A DNA stretch of 64,000 bases from Yamagishiella unicocca (taxonomy: Eukaryota > Chlorophyta > Chlorophyceae > Chlamydomonadales > Volvocaceae): NCBI GenBank assembly GCA_003116995.1, contig BDSL01000004.1:186001-250000 (forward strand), in the 5' to 3' direction. The translations under genes were made by a program, and so were the position numbers. A model generated the notes under the pieces. It was not told the origin of the DNA and ran no database searches. It saw only the letters and a program-made list of their open reading frames with translations. Of the stretch, positions 10,996 through 22,378 are shown one piece after another. Within the stretch, counting starts at the first letter, position 1, and each line of letters starts with the position of its first letter.

Positions 10996-13900
10996 CTACC
11001 TGGGAGAGCCGGTCCCGCTGTTGCCGCCCGAGCTCGTCGAGAACAGTTTCTGCAGCTTCTTCTTCGCCCTCTGCAGCAGCGAAGCCTTGCCCTCGCGTCC
11101 CCCGGCTCCGCTGCCGCAGCTGCTGGCTCGCAGCATTCGCGTGCTGCTGGAGGCCGTGGAGGCCCCGCCGCCGCGAGCCTCGTCCCACACATCCTTCGCG
11201 CCCGAAGCCGATTTTAGCCCCCCTCGAATCTTGCCGCCGCCGCTGCTCGCCCGCACAGGGGGCTGCAACCGCTGCTGCAGCTGCTTCTGCTGCTGCAGGG
11301 CTGCCGCCACAGCTTGTGCGGCAACGGGCGCGCTGGCGTCCGCTACCGACGCGGAGCCGCTTGCGGACGCGGCGGCCGCCCCAGCCGCAGCATCGCAGCT
11401 GTCGGCGTCGCTGCTGCCCCGGCGCTCAGGCTGCTGCTGCTGCCGGTCCTGCCCCGCCGCCGCCGTCGCGGCCACGCATGCGGACTCGGCCACCATGCCC
11501 GCGGACGAGAGGCGCGAGGACTTCTGCGGCAGCGCACCGCGCGAGCTGCCCTGGAAGCGGGACATGCCGCTCGGGTCGCTGAAGCCGGGGGCGCCGCTGG
11601 CGGTGAGGGAGGGCAGCTGCGCCCCGGCGTCGCGGCCCCCATCAGGTGCCTCCCGCGGGGAGGTGCAGCCGGCATCCAAGGGGCAGCTCCCAGCCGCAGC
11701 CGCCGCTGGGTCCAGGTTGCCGCAGCCGCCGCAAGAGGGGTGGGTGGGTGCAGGCAGCTTGGCGCTGTGGGAGGCCGCCGTGGGCGCCCCCTGGCTAGGA
11801 CCGGCCCCGGCCCCGGCCCCGGCGCCCTCCATCAGACCCATGGACGCGGCCCTCGCGTGCGGAGCCAAGGCGGCGGCGGCGGCACCCGGCGTAAGGCCTA
11901 CCAGGCGCGCCGCGAAGGGATGACGGTGCGCGTGCTGGGCGGCGTTGCGGTGCAGTGACTCGTTGGTGCTGCTGCTGGGGCTGACGGGCGCCGTGCTGGA
12001 GCCTAGAGAGGTGTCCGGCGGCGTTGTACGGCGCCAGCCAGAGGCCGCGGCCGCCGCTGCATCCGCCGCCGTCAGTCCCGACGCCGTTCGGTGGTGGTGC
12101 GTTTTTCGGCTGCTGGCCGCCAGGTGGGACGCCACGACGTTGGCGGCGGTGATGGAGGCTGTGGGCGCGGAGGGGCCCACTCGCGGCGAGCCCGCGCTGG
12201 TCAACGTTTTTAGCGTGTAGGCTCCGTCGTCCATGGCGTGGCTGCTGAGGCCCGAGGGCGACCACACGCCCGAGGTGATGGAGCCGCTGGCGCTGAACAG
12301 GTTGCTGGCCAGGTGCACGGGGTGAAGCGGGCGGCGGTGCGGGTAGGCCATGCCGGTGCAGGACTGCAGCTGTGGGGCCCCGAGGGGAGTCACAACCTCC
12401 CCCAGCTCGCCCTGCGGAATCGGGCAGAAACGCGTGTTGGTCAAGGCCAACTGGCGATGGGGAGGCCAGGTAACTGACAGGCTAGCAGGAGGATTGCCTG
12501 GGACGCACGTCTAGATGTGCATGCAAGGGAGGTGGGTGGGCGGGGGGACGGGCAAGGGCAGAGCCGCAAACGAGGAACCAGAAAGCGCGGACGGGTGGCG
12601 GTGGCGGTGGCTCCGATGGGCGGAGGCGGCAGCGAAGCCGGGCTGCCGTACACCTGTCGCACACACCCAACCCTGCGCGAATGCACTTGCCAGGTAGGTG
12701 GTGCCTGACAGCCCCCCGAGGGAGCTGGTGTGGTCGCCCGTGGTCAGAAGGTCCACAGTCAGACCCGAGCCCGGCGCTGCAGCTGGCGGCTGCCCGGCCG
12801 CGTACTGCTCTACCGGCGCTGCGCCGCATAGGGACAAGCGGCCCGGCATTGGCTTGGCGCTCGTTGGCATGCTAGACAGCTGCCATCCCGGATTCCCGCC
12901 GATATTGCCGAAGCTGCCGCCCCCGGTCCGGCCAGCGGTGCCGCAGGGCATGGAGGGGCAGCGCCACGACTCGTTGTTCGCAGTCTCCAGACGCCGCACG
13001 GCGAGAGGTTTCGAGCCGGAGGAGCTGAAGCCCACCAGCGCCGGCACCCCAGTAGCCGGCACCGGCGGTGCGGCCTTGAACTCCACCTCCGCTCCCCGGG
13101 TTGCCGACCCTGGCGCGGCAGCAGCCTCCGGCCCTGCTGCGGCTGCCGTCTGCAGCTGCCTCCGCCGGGTAACCTCCGCCAGGCAGCGCTGCTCCTCCTG
13201 GTTCCCCGGACCCGAGTTGTACAACAGCTGCACGCTGCGGGACGGCGGCAACAGCGGCAGCGGCTGCAACACAGGCACCTCCATCGGCCGGGGGACACTG
13301 AGGTCCAGCACCCGGGGTGCGGGCCGCTGCTGCTGCAGGTCGACCCCTCCGTCCCAGGCGGTGGTGCGCGTGTCCTTGCCCTGCTCCCACCACTCCCCCG
13401 CCTCCAGCCGCTGCAGCTCCGCCTCGTTCTGCAGCACCCGCGCCTTCCGCTCCCCCTCCGGCAGCGGGGGCAGCGTGTACTGGGTCACACAGGGCTCCTC
13501 GTCGGGTGAGGCCAGGGACTTGGCCAGGGCCATGCAGGTGCGGAGCTGGCCCGCCGCGGCCGCCCAGCCCTGGAGCGATGGCTGGCTGCCGCACGTGGAC
13601 CCCCCCGCCGTGCCGCCTCCGGTCCCCCCCTCCGCCAGGAGCTGGGCCTCCGCCGCCGCGAACACCGCCGCCGCCGCGGCTCGCAGTGACGTGCTGCCCC
13701 TGCTGCTGCCGCTGGCCGCGGCGCCCAGGCTGCCGTTCATGATGGCGGCGAGGGCAGGGTCGCCCCCCGCCAGCAGCATCTCCGTGTAGTCGCGCCGTAC
13801 GATGGCGGAGAGGCTGGGCTCGGACGCCCCGGCGATGCCCCACTGAATGGAGGGCGGCCGCGTGCTGTGCTCCGGGCTCTGCTTCTCCTCCTGCTGCTGC

Positions 13901-16900
13901 TTCTCCTCCTGCTGCTGTGCCGTCTGCAGCTCCTCCCCCCCCACTTCCTCCGGCTCCTCGACCTGCTCGCCGGTCGCGTGCTGGTCCCCCTCGCGTTCCG
14001 CCTCCTCCGTGCAGTCGGGGCTGCTGACAGGCGGCAGCGACGAGGCGGTGACGGAGGGCGGCGCCGTGTTGTCCGGGGTGCCCGGGCTCATCGGGCTGCA
14101 GCTGACGGACTGCAGCAGGGCGCCGGCGGCCTGGAGGGACTTCGAGCCCTTGGCGGCAGTGGTGCTGCTGGAGGACGTACCCGCGGAGACTTGGGCGCCC
14201 CCGGATGCGGACGCGGCTTCCGCAGTCGCCACCGTCGCCGCCTCCTGCTGCCGCTGCTGCTGCTGCCGCTGCTGCTGCTGCCCCTGGTGGTGCGCAAGCG
14301 GCGCCGCCGCGGCTGCGGACGTGTCCACCCTGACCCCGACCCCGGCCCCGGACTGCGGCTGGGTCTGGGCAACTTCGCGCGCCTCCGTTGGCGGCGCAGT
14401 AGTGTCGTACTTGGCAGCTGCCGCCCCGCCGCCGCCAGCCGCCACCTTTGCCGTGGCAACAGCCACGTTGGCCTGGGGGCCGTTTTGGGTCCCGGAGGGT
14501 GCCGCGGCGGGGCGCCTGGCCGCCCCCCCCGCCGCCAGCTCCCGAGCCACCAGCTCCTCTAGCGGCGTCCCGGCGACGAGCTGCGGCACCTCGAAAAAGT
14601 ACGGCATTCTCAGCAGCTCGTCCGCCGTGGGACGAGTGAGTGGGTCGATCCGCATGCAGGCCTCCAGGAACTGGACCAGTCGCGGCCCAATGCTGTGCAG
14701 CCGGGCGGCGAGGGAGCGGCCCCGCGGGGGCACCCGCACCGAGGCCAGCCGTCCATCCACAGCCAGCCGTCCGGCCATGTAGGGCGGCAGCGGCCCAAAC
14801 ACCCGCATGATGCGCCACAGCTGGTCGGCGGTGGAGGTGCCTGCAAGGGTGGAGGCAGTGCAGGGCCGCAGCGGGGCAGGGCAGCGCAGGCAAGAGGAGT
14901 CGGGGGGCTGAGGGACGGGGCACTCTCGCGGCCACAGCCCCACCTACCGGGCATGAGCGGCTCGCCCACTGCAAGCTCGGCGACAGTACAGCCAAGCGCC
15001 CAGATGTCTGTTGCAGGCATGTGGGGGAACGGGGGCATCCAGGTTAGCAGCTGTGGATAGAGGAAGCGGACAAGAGGCCAGGTGGGGCTGCTTTCGACGG
15101 GTCACGAGCACCCGGGCGAGCGGGCGGCGGATCTGGGCCCATGCAGGGCGGCGGCAGTGGCACGCGGCCGGATGGTTGGGGGGCCAGCCGGGGGGAGGCC
15201 AGGGTAGCTGGGGAGGCCCTAGCAGCCCCCCCGCCGGGTGCTGCATCGTCCCCTCGGGGAGAGGCACTGGCAGTGGCGCCGCGGTGCAGTGCAGCACTGC
15301 CAGCGGCCTCCCTCTCCCCCAGCTTCCCCCCTCGCCGCCACCATCCCACACCCACCTGAAGCCGGACCGTACTCCATGCTGAGTAGTACCTCAGGAGCCC
15401 GGTACCTGGGAGTAGGCCCGGAGGGGGGCGAGAGGGGGGCGGGAGGGGGGAGTGCATGGGACGGCACTTCGCTCCGCAGACACCACCACCCCAGCGTGCG
15501 AGTAAGAGCCGAGTGCCCGGTGGCAGCCAGCCAGTGGCTGTTTGGGCTGTGCACCGAGTGCCTTGCGCGGTATGGTGGGTCCCATCACTGGCTGGAGAGG
15601 AGCAGTATGGTGGGTCCCATCACTGATGGAGGGGAGCCGCCAGGTGGCAGCTGCACCGGACTCACGCACGCGGCTGCAGCCCAGGACCTGCCTTACGAGC
15701 TGCTGGCGAAACCGTCTTCCATGTCCCCCATGCCCTCCATGTCCCCCATATCCTCCATGCCTTCCATGCCCTCCATGTCCTCCATGTCCCACTTCTGCCA
15801 CATGCCCAACATGTCCCCCCCCCCAAACACGCGCTGGCTGCCAGCAAGTGTGACGCAGTGTGGCAGAGGCAGCCGAGACGACCGTACCACCCACCAGCGA
15901 GTGACCACGTAGCTGGACAGCCGCTCGGCGTCCCGTGGGTCGGTACAGGAAGTGAACCTGGCGGCACAGGAAGGCAGGAGAGAAGGGAGTCCTCGCCCCG
16001 AGCAGCATTTGTCAGGCTCATGCAGTGCATGGGGTCCTCCACACGGCGAGCAGACAGCTGCCCTGGCTCCAGGAGGTGAGGGCCGCTGCTGGTGCGCCCA
16101 GCTGCGTCAGCTCCAGCTGCCTCCAGCTCCACCTCCCGGCGGCCACCTCAAGCACAGCCCACGCGCCCGCGGCTCCAGGGGGCCCCACCCACCTGGCAAA
16201 CCCGAAGTCGCACAACTTGACGACCTGGCTGTCGTTGTCGATTAGGATGTTGGACGGCTTCAGGTCTCGGTGCACGACCTGGCGGGGACGCCGAAGGGAG
16301 ACCGGGGCGGGCACCGCGTGCAGCCGGGTTCGGTTGAGCACCCAAAGGTCGCGGGCTGCGCCCCACGCTGGTGCACACCTAACCTCCCGGCCCCGGCGGT
16401 ACCCCTTAGTTCCCCCAGCTGCCCGCTTCCGGCCCCAGTGCCCCTCCTTAGCTTTCCGCCCAAAAAGGCCCACCCAATTCGGTGGAAGAACACTCCCCCG
16501 CCCGTCGAGTAACCGGTTCTTTTCTGTAACTTCCGTGCCCCACCATGCCGCTTCCCCCCTCCTTCGCTGCACGGTTTCCATGCCCCCTGTCCCGTCGCGT
16601 AAACCGGTTTTTACAAACCCCCTGCTGCCCACCTTTTCGCCGTGCAGGTAGCGCAGCGCCAGGCACAGCTGGAAGGCCATCAGCTTGAGCGACGTGGCCG
16701 GCAGCCCCATGCGGAACTTGCACAGCTCCTTGTACGCACACCCCTCAACGTACTCTGCAGGCCGAGGGGACAGGGGGGCTGTGGGCCACCACCCCGGCGG
16801 TCACCGCCGCACCTCGTGGCCTCCCCCAGAGGGTCGCTCCTCCTCGCCCCGTATATGCTTCCCCCGCGTGTGTGGGACGTATGGAACAGCAGGAACTGCT

Positions 16901-18064
16901 AATCGACGCCGCGACATGCAACCACGCCTGGTAGCGTATGTGCGACATGCAACCACGCCTGGTAGCGTATGTGGGACATGCAACCGCGCCTGGTAGCGTA
17001 TGTGGGACATGCAACCGTGCCTGGTAGCGTATGTGCGACATGCAGGGGCCGGTGTGGAGGACTCCGCCGCCTGCTCACCGAATATGAGGTAGACCTTGCC
17101 GCTCTTGCTTTTGAATGCGTCCAGCAGCCGGACGCAGTTGTCATGGCTGATTGCCTTGAGCACGCGCACCTCTCTCAGGGCAAGCCGCATGATCTAGTCG
17201 TGAGGGCGGCCAGATGGGCGCACGTCACATGGAAGGCGGGCAGGCGATAGACGTGCGGTAAGTGATGTGTGTGTGTGTTTTAGGGGGGTATACGGAGTCG
17301 TTTGTGGGATTGCCGACCGACCCCCGCCGTCGACTAGAAGAGCATGCCCCCCCTGGCCAGGCAAAACGTGCGGGCGTCATCAGAGGATCATGTCGTACCG
17401 TGTTGAAGTGCTTAATCGAGCATCACCGCGCTCGGTCTCAAATGGCTTCAAGCCATAAGAACCAAACACGCATCAATCACGCAGATTTGCGCTCTATCCA
17501 ACGAGTGACGTTGCGTACTGCTAAGGCGGCCGAGAAAAGCAACGCGGACGGAGCGATACCGACGATGTCTTTATTTGATGTATTATGTATATGCCTTTGT
17601 AACACGCGTCTAACTCCTGTGCGGCATATTAATTGCTTTCGGCGCCAACTGCAGGAAATTCTCCGCAGCTTAACCTACGTACCCTTACCTCTTTATCAGT
17701 GTGAGCTTGTCGGAAAACTTTGCACGCGACCAGCATTCCCTCCTGCAAGCCGTCAGTCGCCTCCTCTCCTTCTGGCAGAGGCCGCACCCGGCATACCCAA
17801 ACCTGTACAAAAAGGTTTACACAACAGTGTGGTAACCAGACTTGTTACAAGGCCTTGCGCGTTCACGCCTGCAGTCGAAAGGGTGTTCCCGAAAAAAGGA
17901 GATGGTCCCCTTGGCCATGCTCGACTACACAACTTGCCTGCCCATATGCACCAGAACCAGCTTGACCAATATATTCATACCGCTGCGAGCAGTCAAGAGA
18001 GGTTCAGGCGGTTAGTACTCGAATCATGGCCGCAAGTGGAAAGTCAATTTTGGCCCACCTCCAT
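10996..18064 (-). CDS. CDKL-like CMGC protein kinase with long low-complexity tail
   Basis: Eleven exons join in phase: 18064-18059, 17982-17938, 17802-17689, 17193-17079, 16754-16633, 16278-16193, 15957-15895, 15405-15356, 15007-14948, 14840-12654 and 12473-10996, about 1441 codons. The kinase core comes from the first ten exons. It shows the glycine loop GQAGSGAYGQV, catalytic Lys in VACKVF, alpha-C Glu in LREVRVL, VVHRDLKPSNIL, CDFGFAR, SSYVVTRWYRAPEVLL and DIWALGCTVAEL. DFGFAR plus TRWYRAPE places it near the CDKL branch of CMGC kinases. In this branch, algal members control flagellar length, but that role is only a possibility here. The TxY-like activation site reads SSY. The first coding exon is only 6 nt (Met-Glu), so another start is possible. 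Intron 2 appears to use a GC donor (CAG/GCAAGT). The last two exons encode a disordered Ser/Ala/Gln-rich tail of over 1,000 residues. Confidence 0.87.
15718..15830. repeat. TCCATG(T/C)CC simple repeat in kinase intron
   Basis: Imperfect 9-bp units of the TCCATGCCC/TCCATGTCC type are repeated within the intron between 15405 and 15895. A separate imperfect duplication containing GGTGGGTCCCATCACTG lies just before it, at about 15570-15630. Confidence 0.8.
16911..17045. repeat. 31-bp tandem repeat in kinase intron
   Basis: Four consecutive 31-bp units start at 16911, 16942, 16973 and 17004, followed by a partial fifth. They differ by only a few substitutions. The array sits inside the intron between exons ending at 17079 and starting at 16754 in the minus-strand kinase gene. 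Confidence 0.92.
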
Positions 18065-19929
18065 AGCGGAACCAAGCCCGTCAATAATAGCTTTCGCAAT
18101 GGGCTCCTTGCATTGCTGCGCAACTAGTGGCTGACTGACAACTCCGATACGGTATCGCGGTTCTGCCGCAACACTATATAAATAGTGATCACTACACAGG
18201 TATTGTAGTTGAGTTGTGCGAACGTGGACTTTGGCACAGTGCATAACGTACGATGCTATGTACAGCTACACTGACTCCAACAATACGACAACACCTTTCT
18301 ACCCTGCATATGAGGGCAGTAACCCATCCAAGGGTGGAAATTTCCTATGCCGTCGAGGATACCAAAATTATTAATTTGTAAAGGTTTCGCGTAAGCGTTT
18401 AGGTTTCGTATTGTATGCCATACGGCCATAGTTGTACTGAAGTATCATCCGTAGGATACAGGATGTGGTGCTATTCCTAATGTTAATAATTAAATGGTCT
18501 TGCAACCGTTAACAGCTGAAGCATTTTAACCAAGCGCTAGACGATGGCAAGTGGGGGCGGGCAGTACAGGAGTTCCTGGGTTCTTCTTTTTTCCGGGTCC
18601 CCGCCCTCTTGGGCACGGAGGGGTCCCTATTTTCCCCGTGTGCCTTTTCGGGCGCCTGCTGGCTGATAGCACAGGCGTATCGTACGGTGAGGCATCGGTA
18701 CGGGGCCCCCCGCTTGTCCGGGGTTAGCCCGGCGTCAACGTGCCTTTCGAGCCTTTACTGCGCCCTTCGGAGGTGCTGCTGGTTGAGCCCCCAGCTCTTA
18801 TATGGTGAGGCCATGGACATGGATCCCTATTCTTGAAATGGGTTTGCCCGGGCTTGAGGACAGGACTGTGTCGCGACACTCGTAACATCTGAATATTGGC
18901 TCGCAGCCAATGAACGCCACCCTCACAGGCAACGCAAAGAACCCAACCATTAACCAGCAACCAATAAACATGGCCGCAACCGCCCGCGGCGTCGAGCAAG
19001 GGTACGACGTAGCCATCGGCGTTGCCGGTGAGCGCCCACCCCCGCCAGTGCCTATCAGAGTGCCCGAAGCTACCCTGCCCGAAACGGAAAGACAGCCGAA
19101 GCGCTCTACCCCGCCCTGTTTGCGGGGAGAGGAGTGTGAGGGGGCTCTGTCCCCTCGCTCAGCCAACGTGTGCGCCTCCGCCGCGTGTGCCTTCACCGCT
19201 TGCCTCCGCCGTGCGCCTGCACTGGGCCCTCGTTGGGCATCTGCAGCTGATGGTTCCAATCCTGTGGGTATATGCAGAGTCCCCTACGCCTCCTGCCCCT
19301 GACTAGCTCGTTTGCCTCACCTCACAGACAGGTTCTGTGCAAGCAGGAGGATTTGCAGTATACAAGCTGACGGACAAGCAAGTTTCCCTCGTAATCTGAG
19401 AGCTGATTAGGAATATGGGCGCCCACGAAGATGTGGCAGCGTGCTAGGGTCAGGGAAGGATACCTGGGTTTGCGCCACACCAAGTTACCAACGGCACCGT
19501 CCTAGCTCTGCTTTGGGCCAGCCTTCAGGATTTAGCTGCTTCTGAGGCAAGCAAGGGGGTTGTACCTACCGTCCGAAACGGTAGGGTGCAGCCGGGTTGT
19601 TGTGGGGGTTGACCTAACCCGTATTCCCTCTTAGGAGTACATGTCCCTGCTGTGGGCATTGGCTCCGTATAATGTGCGTAGGTCATGAGCATGACCGCTG
19701 CAGCCCGATGCTCGCGGCGAATTTCCGTTTGGTTTGCGAGGCTGTCCTCAACCCCGCTTGCGACCGTGTTCATGTGCATTTACTGCCCTCATACGCGACT
19801 GCCATATAGCATGAGAGGCGGCTAGGCTAGCCTTGCGCTTCAGTAATACGAAGCAAATCCTCGGAACATTCTTCAAGAAAAATGACTGTTATTCGACCGG
19901 CGATTCGCGATTCGCGATTCGCGAAACTT

Positions 19930-20730
19930 TGTAATTGGCTCTGCCTTGCCGCGATTGGGCATCCTCATGTACCTCTACCGACGCTCCGGCCCTGGCGGCT
20001 CCCGTCTCGACCGCGTCAACATCGCGCTCAACATCGCGCGCAGCCACTTGCCGTACATGGCCCAGATGACGGTGGCCCTCCATAGCCCCACAATCCACTC
20101 GCGAGCTGCTCCTTTTCCCTGCACGGTTCCGTCCGGGGGCCTGGTTTGCGCCGCGTCCTCACCCACTTCCTGGCGCATGAGGCACTGCCGTACCAGCATG
20201 GAGCAGTGGCAGGATTCAGAACTCACCCAGCAACCCGCACCGCCAGCCCCTCGCGCGCTCCTTGCTTGGTGACCCCCGTTCAAGTGCCGCCTGTCTACGA
20301 CCGCGGCCTTCCTCAATCAGGCATCTCACTGTCGCCACGTCACCCCTGGGCCCCGTGCCCAGCCCGCCCGGCTGCCGCCCGTCATGCCCAACTAGCTACC
20401 GAAACTGCTCCCAGCCCTGCCGCCGACCCCCCAGCACAGTGGCTGCTAAGGCGGCCGTGGTTCTGGCGGAGCAAGCCGACACCACAGACGCGGCCCGCAC
20501 CTGCGGCATTAGCTGACTGCGCACTGGTGAACGTCCCAGCCCTGCGGCCGGTCGCGGCTGTCGTTCGTCCCCCCAGGGCCATCACAAGTGCGCCGGCGCT
20601 GCCCGACCCTGTATGCGGGCCGTCGGTTCACCGCCCCGGAGCAGCTGCCGCCCCTGGTGGAGGGCCCCTGGGATCCGGCCTGTCGCGCCCCTCCTGTCTC
20701 GCGCTGTCATTTACTAAAGAGCGGCTGTAA
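19930..20730. other. GC-rich, coding-like patch of unknown nature
   Basis: This patch is sharply richer in G+C than its flanks. Plus-strand reading gives a plausible protein fragment, with ILMYLYRRSG followed by RVNIALNIARSHLPYMAQM, then a long Pro/Ala-rich open stretch ending near 20730. The minus strand is also open in places. No family, start codon or paired splice sites could be assigned. It may be a gene relic, a partial transposed copy, or chance. Confidence 0.25.
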
Positions 20731-21401
20731 GGTTTAGGCAGGATCAGGCCACTGAACGTGTGTTCTCTCTGCCAACCTGGGACAACCCAAAGGCATTTGA
20801 CAGCATGCCACAAGTCTTGGCAGTCGGAGGCAACATGACATCGCAAACAGACGCACTGTGATAAATACTGCTACAACCGCGCGAGTCGGTCGTCGTCCCT
20901 GAAGCGCAGAAGACACAAGAACATGCGTCTTCCCGGGTCGAGCGGGTGAGGGCGCTTATCCTTTGGGAGCTGCACGCGTCTGCAACCGTGCCTGGCGGCA
21001 ATGCCTGGATTAACACTTCAGGGACCACGTCAGAGACATAACTGGCTTGTATGACTTCGACTTATGAAGTCATCATGGACCTTGCGTTTGCCTGTTGCTA
21101 AAGAACCCAAGGATTTAGATGCGTCGTAGGATTGGGCGGTGCCGCTTGTGGGCAGATGAGTTCGTAAGCAGAGGGCATAAAAGCTGACTGGGCAGCGAAT
21201 GGGTTCTGGCCACGTCCCGGGAGGTATTAATTCAGGCGTGGTTGCCATGCGCATACACCTAGGTGGATGACCAAATTTGGTAACTCATCTCGGCACTACG
21301 GTACCGTTCGGTATGCGGGACGGGCCGGGGCCGGGCTGGAGTGAGTCGCGCCAGAGGGTGGGAACCCCCCCTGGGTTAGTTTAGGCGTCGGTCACGGTGG
21401 T

Positions 21402-21665
21402 GGATTGGGATTGGCAACCTGAGGATTGGCAACCGGGCCCCGGCGGATTGGGATTGGCAACCTGACGATTGGAAACCGGGCCCCGGCGGATTAGGATTGG
21501 AAACCTGAGGATTGGCAACCGGGCCCCGGCGGATGTGGATTGCCGACCCGAGGACTGGGAGGCGGGCCCCGGCGGATTAGGATTGCTGAACTGAGGATTG
21601 GAACGGCGGCCCTGGCGGATTGGGATTGCTGACCTTAGGATTGGAAACCGCCCTTGGATTGGGAA
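21402..21665. repeat. 43-bp minisatellite
   Basis: About six degenerate copies of a 43-bp unit are present. Each unit contains two GGATTGG-type half-sites and ends in a GGGCCCCGGC block. Similarity decays toward the right end, where the last copies lose the GGGCCCC part. Confidence 0.88.
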
Positions 21666-22378
21666 ATAACTTATCCGCTGTGACCGCCGGATAGCTGCGA
21701 ATAGCATGATGTGCTCCGGGCTAAGGAGCGCGAATATGGACATCCAACTCGTCGGGCACGCTGCGAGCGCAGCCGCCTACGTCACGGCGTGTGAACTAGT
21801 GCCCGATGCCCACCCTCTGGTCGCGCCTTCCCATGATGGCCAACCAACATCACAAATTTAGTCAGCGTGGAACCCCAAACACGTCAAACAAACTTCCTCG
21901 CCAGCCACGTTCCCGCCGTTTTTCGCGCCGCACCGGCGGGCATAGTCCATAGATGCCAGGCTGTCCGCCCGAGTGCGCCGGCATGCGCGTCTCCCAGCGG
22001 AAGTCGCCAATATCCCACCACCACTGGCCTGGCGCCTTCTGACACGCGGACAAGGGGCAAATTGAGATGTTAGCTTTTATGGCCTTCACTGCCGCGTACA
22101 GAAGCTCAAAACAGATTGATGCATATGCTGAAATGCTCAACTGCATGAGGGCATCGCATGCTCAGCATGTTCCATTCATGTTGCAGTACGTAGGCGCGAA
22201 ATTTCTGAAACTCTGCATCGTTGCTCCGCATATGTTGAGGTTTGTGGACTGGTCCTGGTTACGTTACGCCTGATTCACATTAGTAAACGCGTATCCTTCA
22301 CGTTTCCGGTTTCGCCGCAGCGTTTCATTTATGGCGTCATAACTGCAGTTTCTAACGCTTTGCTAAACGTTGTAAGGA

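Larger units (their letters stand above)
18065..22378. other. Long intergenic gap upstream of the kinase and NSE2-like genes
   Basis: The kinase (minus) and the NSE2-like gene (plus) start at opposite ends of this 4.3-kb gap, so both promoters lie here. Most of it is AT-richer than the exons and lacks exon-like runs. Exceptions are a GC-rich patch at about 19930-20730 and a 43-bp minisatellite at about 21402-21665, both listed separately. Confidence 0.5.

Noticed and set aside
13847..14782. Long plus-strand frame opposite the kinase tail
   Set aside because: Antisense shadow of the minus-strand kinase exon; composed of Cys/Ser/Ala runs complementary to Gln/Ala repeats.
12511..14943. A single long minus-strand open frame of about 810 codons as an independent gene
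   Set aside because: It is the tenth exon of the kinase gene; its first part completes the kinase C-lobe in phase with upstream exons.
15718..17045. Regular tandem repeats considered as a CRISPR array
   Set aside because: Units are contiguous with no unique spacers, in introns of a eukaryotic gene.
17267..17458. Plus-strand frame reading GVYGVVCGI, like a kinase glycine loop
   Set aside because: The real kinase is on the minus strand, and its glycine loop was found in phase at 17982-17938 plus 17802-17689. This lies in an intron on the wrong strand.
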